Shown here: in pieces, positions 14,466 through 15,615 of the stretch
Layout: every line of letters starts with the position of its first letter
Numbering within the stretch: the first letter of the stretch is position 1
DNA from: Syntrophaceae bacterium UBA5764
GTDB taxonomy: Bacteria > Desulfobacterota > Syntrophia > Syntrophales > Smithellaceae
Assembly (NCBI GenBank): GCA_002418825.1
Contig: DIEW01000076.1
Location: 1 to 15,615 of the forward strand
DNA: 15,615 bases
Reading direction: 5' to 3'
Made by a program: the position numbers and the translations under genes
Notes under the pieces: model-generated
Seen by the model: the letters and a program-made list of their open reading frames with translations, nothing else
Told to the model about the DNA's origin: nothing
The model's database searches: none

Positions 14466-15615
14466 ATGGCCAAAGAACTACAGTCAGACGAATTCAAAAA
14501 ATTACTTTCACTGGGAGAGGAAAAGGGATTTTTAACGTATGACGATGTCAACGATATGCTGCCTCCGGATGTAACTTCTTCCGACCAGATAGATGATATT
14601 ATCATGCTTTTCGGAGAAAAAAATATCGATATTATCGACACCGAGCAGGGCGAAAAGCTGATGGTGAAAAAAACCACAGAGGATACCGTCCCCGTCAAAA
14701 TGACCGAAGGCCTGACTTTGATGCCTATCGCGGGCAAAACCGGCGATCCGGTAAAAATGTATTTACGTGAAATGGGTCTGGTGTCCCTTCTTAGCCGCGA
14801 AGGTGAAGTGGAAATAGCCAAAAAAATTGAAGAAGGCGCCAGGGAGACCATGACGGCAATATTCCGTCTGCCCGTTTCCATAAATGAAGTTTTAAGCATT
14901 GGCGAAAAATTACAGAGCGGTGAAGTCAAAATTAAAAACGTTGTGGATAATATCGAGGACGAAGAAGGATTTATGGAAGAAGACGAGCACCGCGACAGGG
15001 TTTTAAAGCTAATTTCCAGAATCAAACTTTTTAATGACAGGAATAATGTTTTACGCGCCAAGCTTAAGTCTAAAACCATGCGCGCCAAACGCCGCGAAGC
15101 ATTGAACAGCGAACTGGAAAAAAACACCAGATACATTATTACTTTGTGCCGGAAAATTCGTTTCAGCAAAAAGCAAATTAACCGTTTCGTCGCTCGCCTG
15201 CGTTACTACAACGATGAAATTGAAAAGGCTGAAAAAGTCATCGTCCAATATAAAAAAGATACTAGATTAACTCTTGCCCAGTTGGAAAAAGTTTGGGCAC
15301 AAATGAAAAAACCCAAAGCGAACGAAAAAAAAATAGCGAAGGAAAACCGCGTTTCCATTGATTTGCTCAAAAAAAGTAAAATAGCTATCGGTGAAGCCCA
15401 CAAAAAGATAAAGCATATCGTGCAGGAAGCAGGAATACCCGCGGCAACATTAAAAACCGTAGTAAAATCAATTGAAGAGGGTGAGCGTAAAGCGGAGATA
15501 GCGCAGAGGAAACTGGTGGAAGCAAATTTAAGGCTGGTGGTAAGTATTGCCAAAAAATATACAAACCGCGGCCTGCAATTTTTGGATTTAATTCAGGAAG
15601 GCAATATCGGTTTGA
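14466..15615 (+). CDS. rpoD: Primary RNA polymerase sigma factor (sigma-70), N-terminal part, 3' truncated by window edge
   Basis: Housekeeping sigma factor. The frame runs open from ATG 14466 to the right edge; 383 codons are visible. Region 1.1 is at about residues 5-80 (FKKLLSLGEEKGFLTYDDVN, then DIIMLFGEKNIDIID), acidic and helical as expected. Region 1.2 follows at about 95-130 (GDPVKMYLREMGLVSLLSRE). A charged, Lys/Glu-rich non-conserved region spans about 140-335. Region 2.1 begins at about 345 (RKLVEANLRLVVSIAKKYT), and region 2.2 (GLQFLDLIQEGNIGL) is cut by the edge. Regions 2.3-4 lie outside. GGGGAG precedes the ATG. It follows dnaG by 41 nt, as in the classic macromolecular-synthesis operon; no rpsU is seen upstream. 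Confidence 0.97.
   Translation, partial: MAKELQSDEFKKLLSLGEEKGFLTYDDVNDMLPPDVTSSDQIDDIIMLFGEKNIDIIDTEQGEKLMVKKTTEDTVPVKMTEGLTLMPIAGKTGDPVKMYLREMGLVSLLSREGEVEIAKKIEEGARETMTAIFRLPVSINEVLSIGEKLQSGEVKIKNVVDNIEDEEGFMEEDEHRDRVLKLISRIKLFNDRNNVLRAKLKSKTMRAKRREALNSELEKNTRYIITLCRKIRFSKKQINRFVARLRYYNDEIEKAEKVIVQYKKDTRLTLAQLEKVWAQMKKPKANEKKIAKENRVSIDLLKKSKIAIGEAHKKIKHIVQEAGIPAATLKTVVKSIEEGERKAEIAQRKLVEANLRLVVSIAKKYTNRGLQFLDLIQEGNIGL

Noticed and set aside
14333..15169. Long minus-strand open frame (278 codons) over the start of rpoD
   Set aside because: It is antisense to a clear sigma-70 gene. Its translation is Ser-rich low-complexity sequence with no ribosome site or family motif, as expected for the reverse of Lys/Glu-rich codons.
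15206..15553. Minus-strand open frame of 115 codons near the right edge
   Set aside because: Antisense shadow of rpoD; no start signal or recognisable motif.
1..15615. CRISPR arrays, transposons, tRNA or rRNA genes, defence or phage islands
   Set aside because: No regularly spaced repeats, transposase-like genes, cloverleaf sequences or foreign-looking gene blocks are visible; nearly all DNA belongs to recognisable chromosomal genes.

Overview
The window looks like ordinary chromosomal DNA of a Gram-negative bacterium. Outer-membrane porins with signal peptides, periplasmic binding proteins and lspA all point that way. The gene order (ileS-lspA; hisI-hisG-hisB-hisA; yqeY-dnaG-rpoD) and the moderate base composition resemble deltaproteobacterial (Desulfobacterota, perhaps Syntrophales-like) genomes. 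That placement is inferred from gene content alone, without a database search.

Layout. (1) 1-1404 (+): the 3' part of isoleucyl-tRNA synthetase, then lipoprotein signal peptidase. (2) 1698-6073 (+): a probable transport operon made of an outer-membrane porin-like beta-barrel, then TctC, TctB and TctA of a tripartite tricarboxylate transporter. (3) 6105-6145: a strong bidirectional terminator closes this operon and also a convergent gene, 6188-7549 (-), which encodes a second porin paralogous to the first. (4) About 7550-7959: an AT-rich gap with palindromes that could be operators. (5) 7960-8250 (-): a small two-helix membrane protein with a coiled-coil tail, transcribed away from the his genes. 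(6) 8418-11796 (+): histidine biosynthesis genes hisI, hisG, hisB and hisA, with an exported CxxC protein of unknown function between hisB and hisA. hisH, hisF and hisE are not here. (7) 11817-15615 (+): a HIT-family protein, a YqeY-like protein, DNA primase and the start of the housekeeping sigma factor, which runs off the right edge.

How it works together. The porin could let a small carboxylate across the outer membrane, TctC would bind it in the periplasm, and TctAB would move it across the inner membrane. The his genes cover steps 1, 3, 4 and 7 of the pathway, so the glutaminase/cyclase pair and the pyrophosphohydrolase must be elsewhere. I found no mobile element, CRISPR array, RNA gene, defence system or other clearly new system. 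The points most worth following are the porin-TTT coupling with its inverted paralog, the unknown exported protein inside the his operon, and the palindromes upstream of the second porin.
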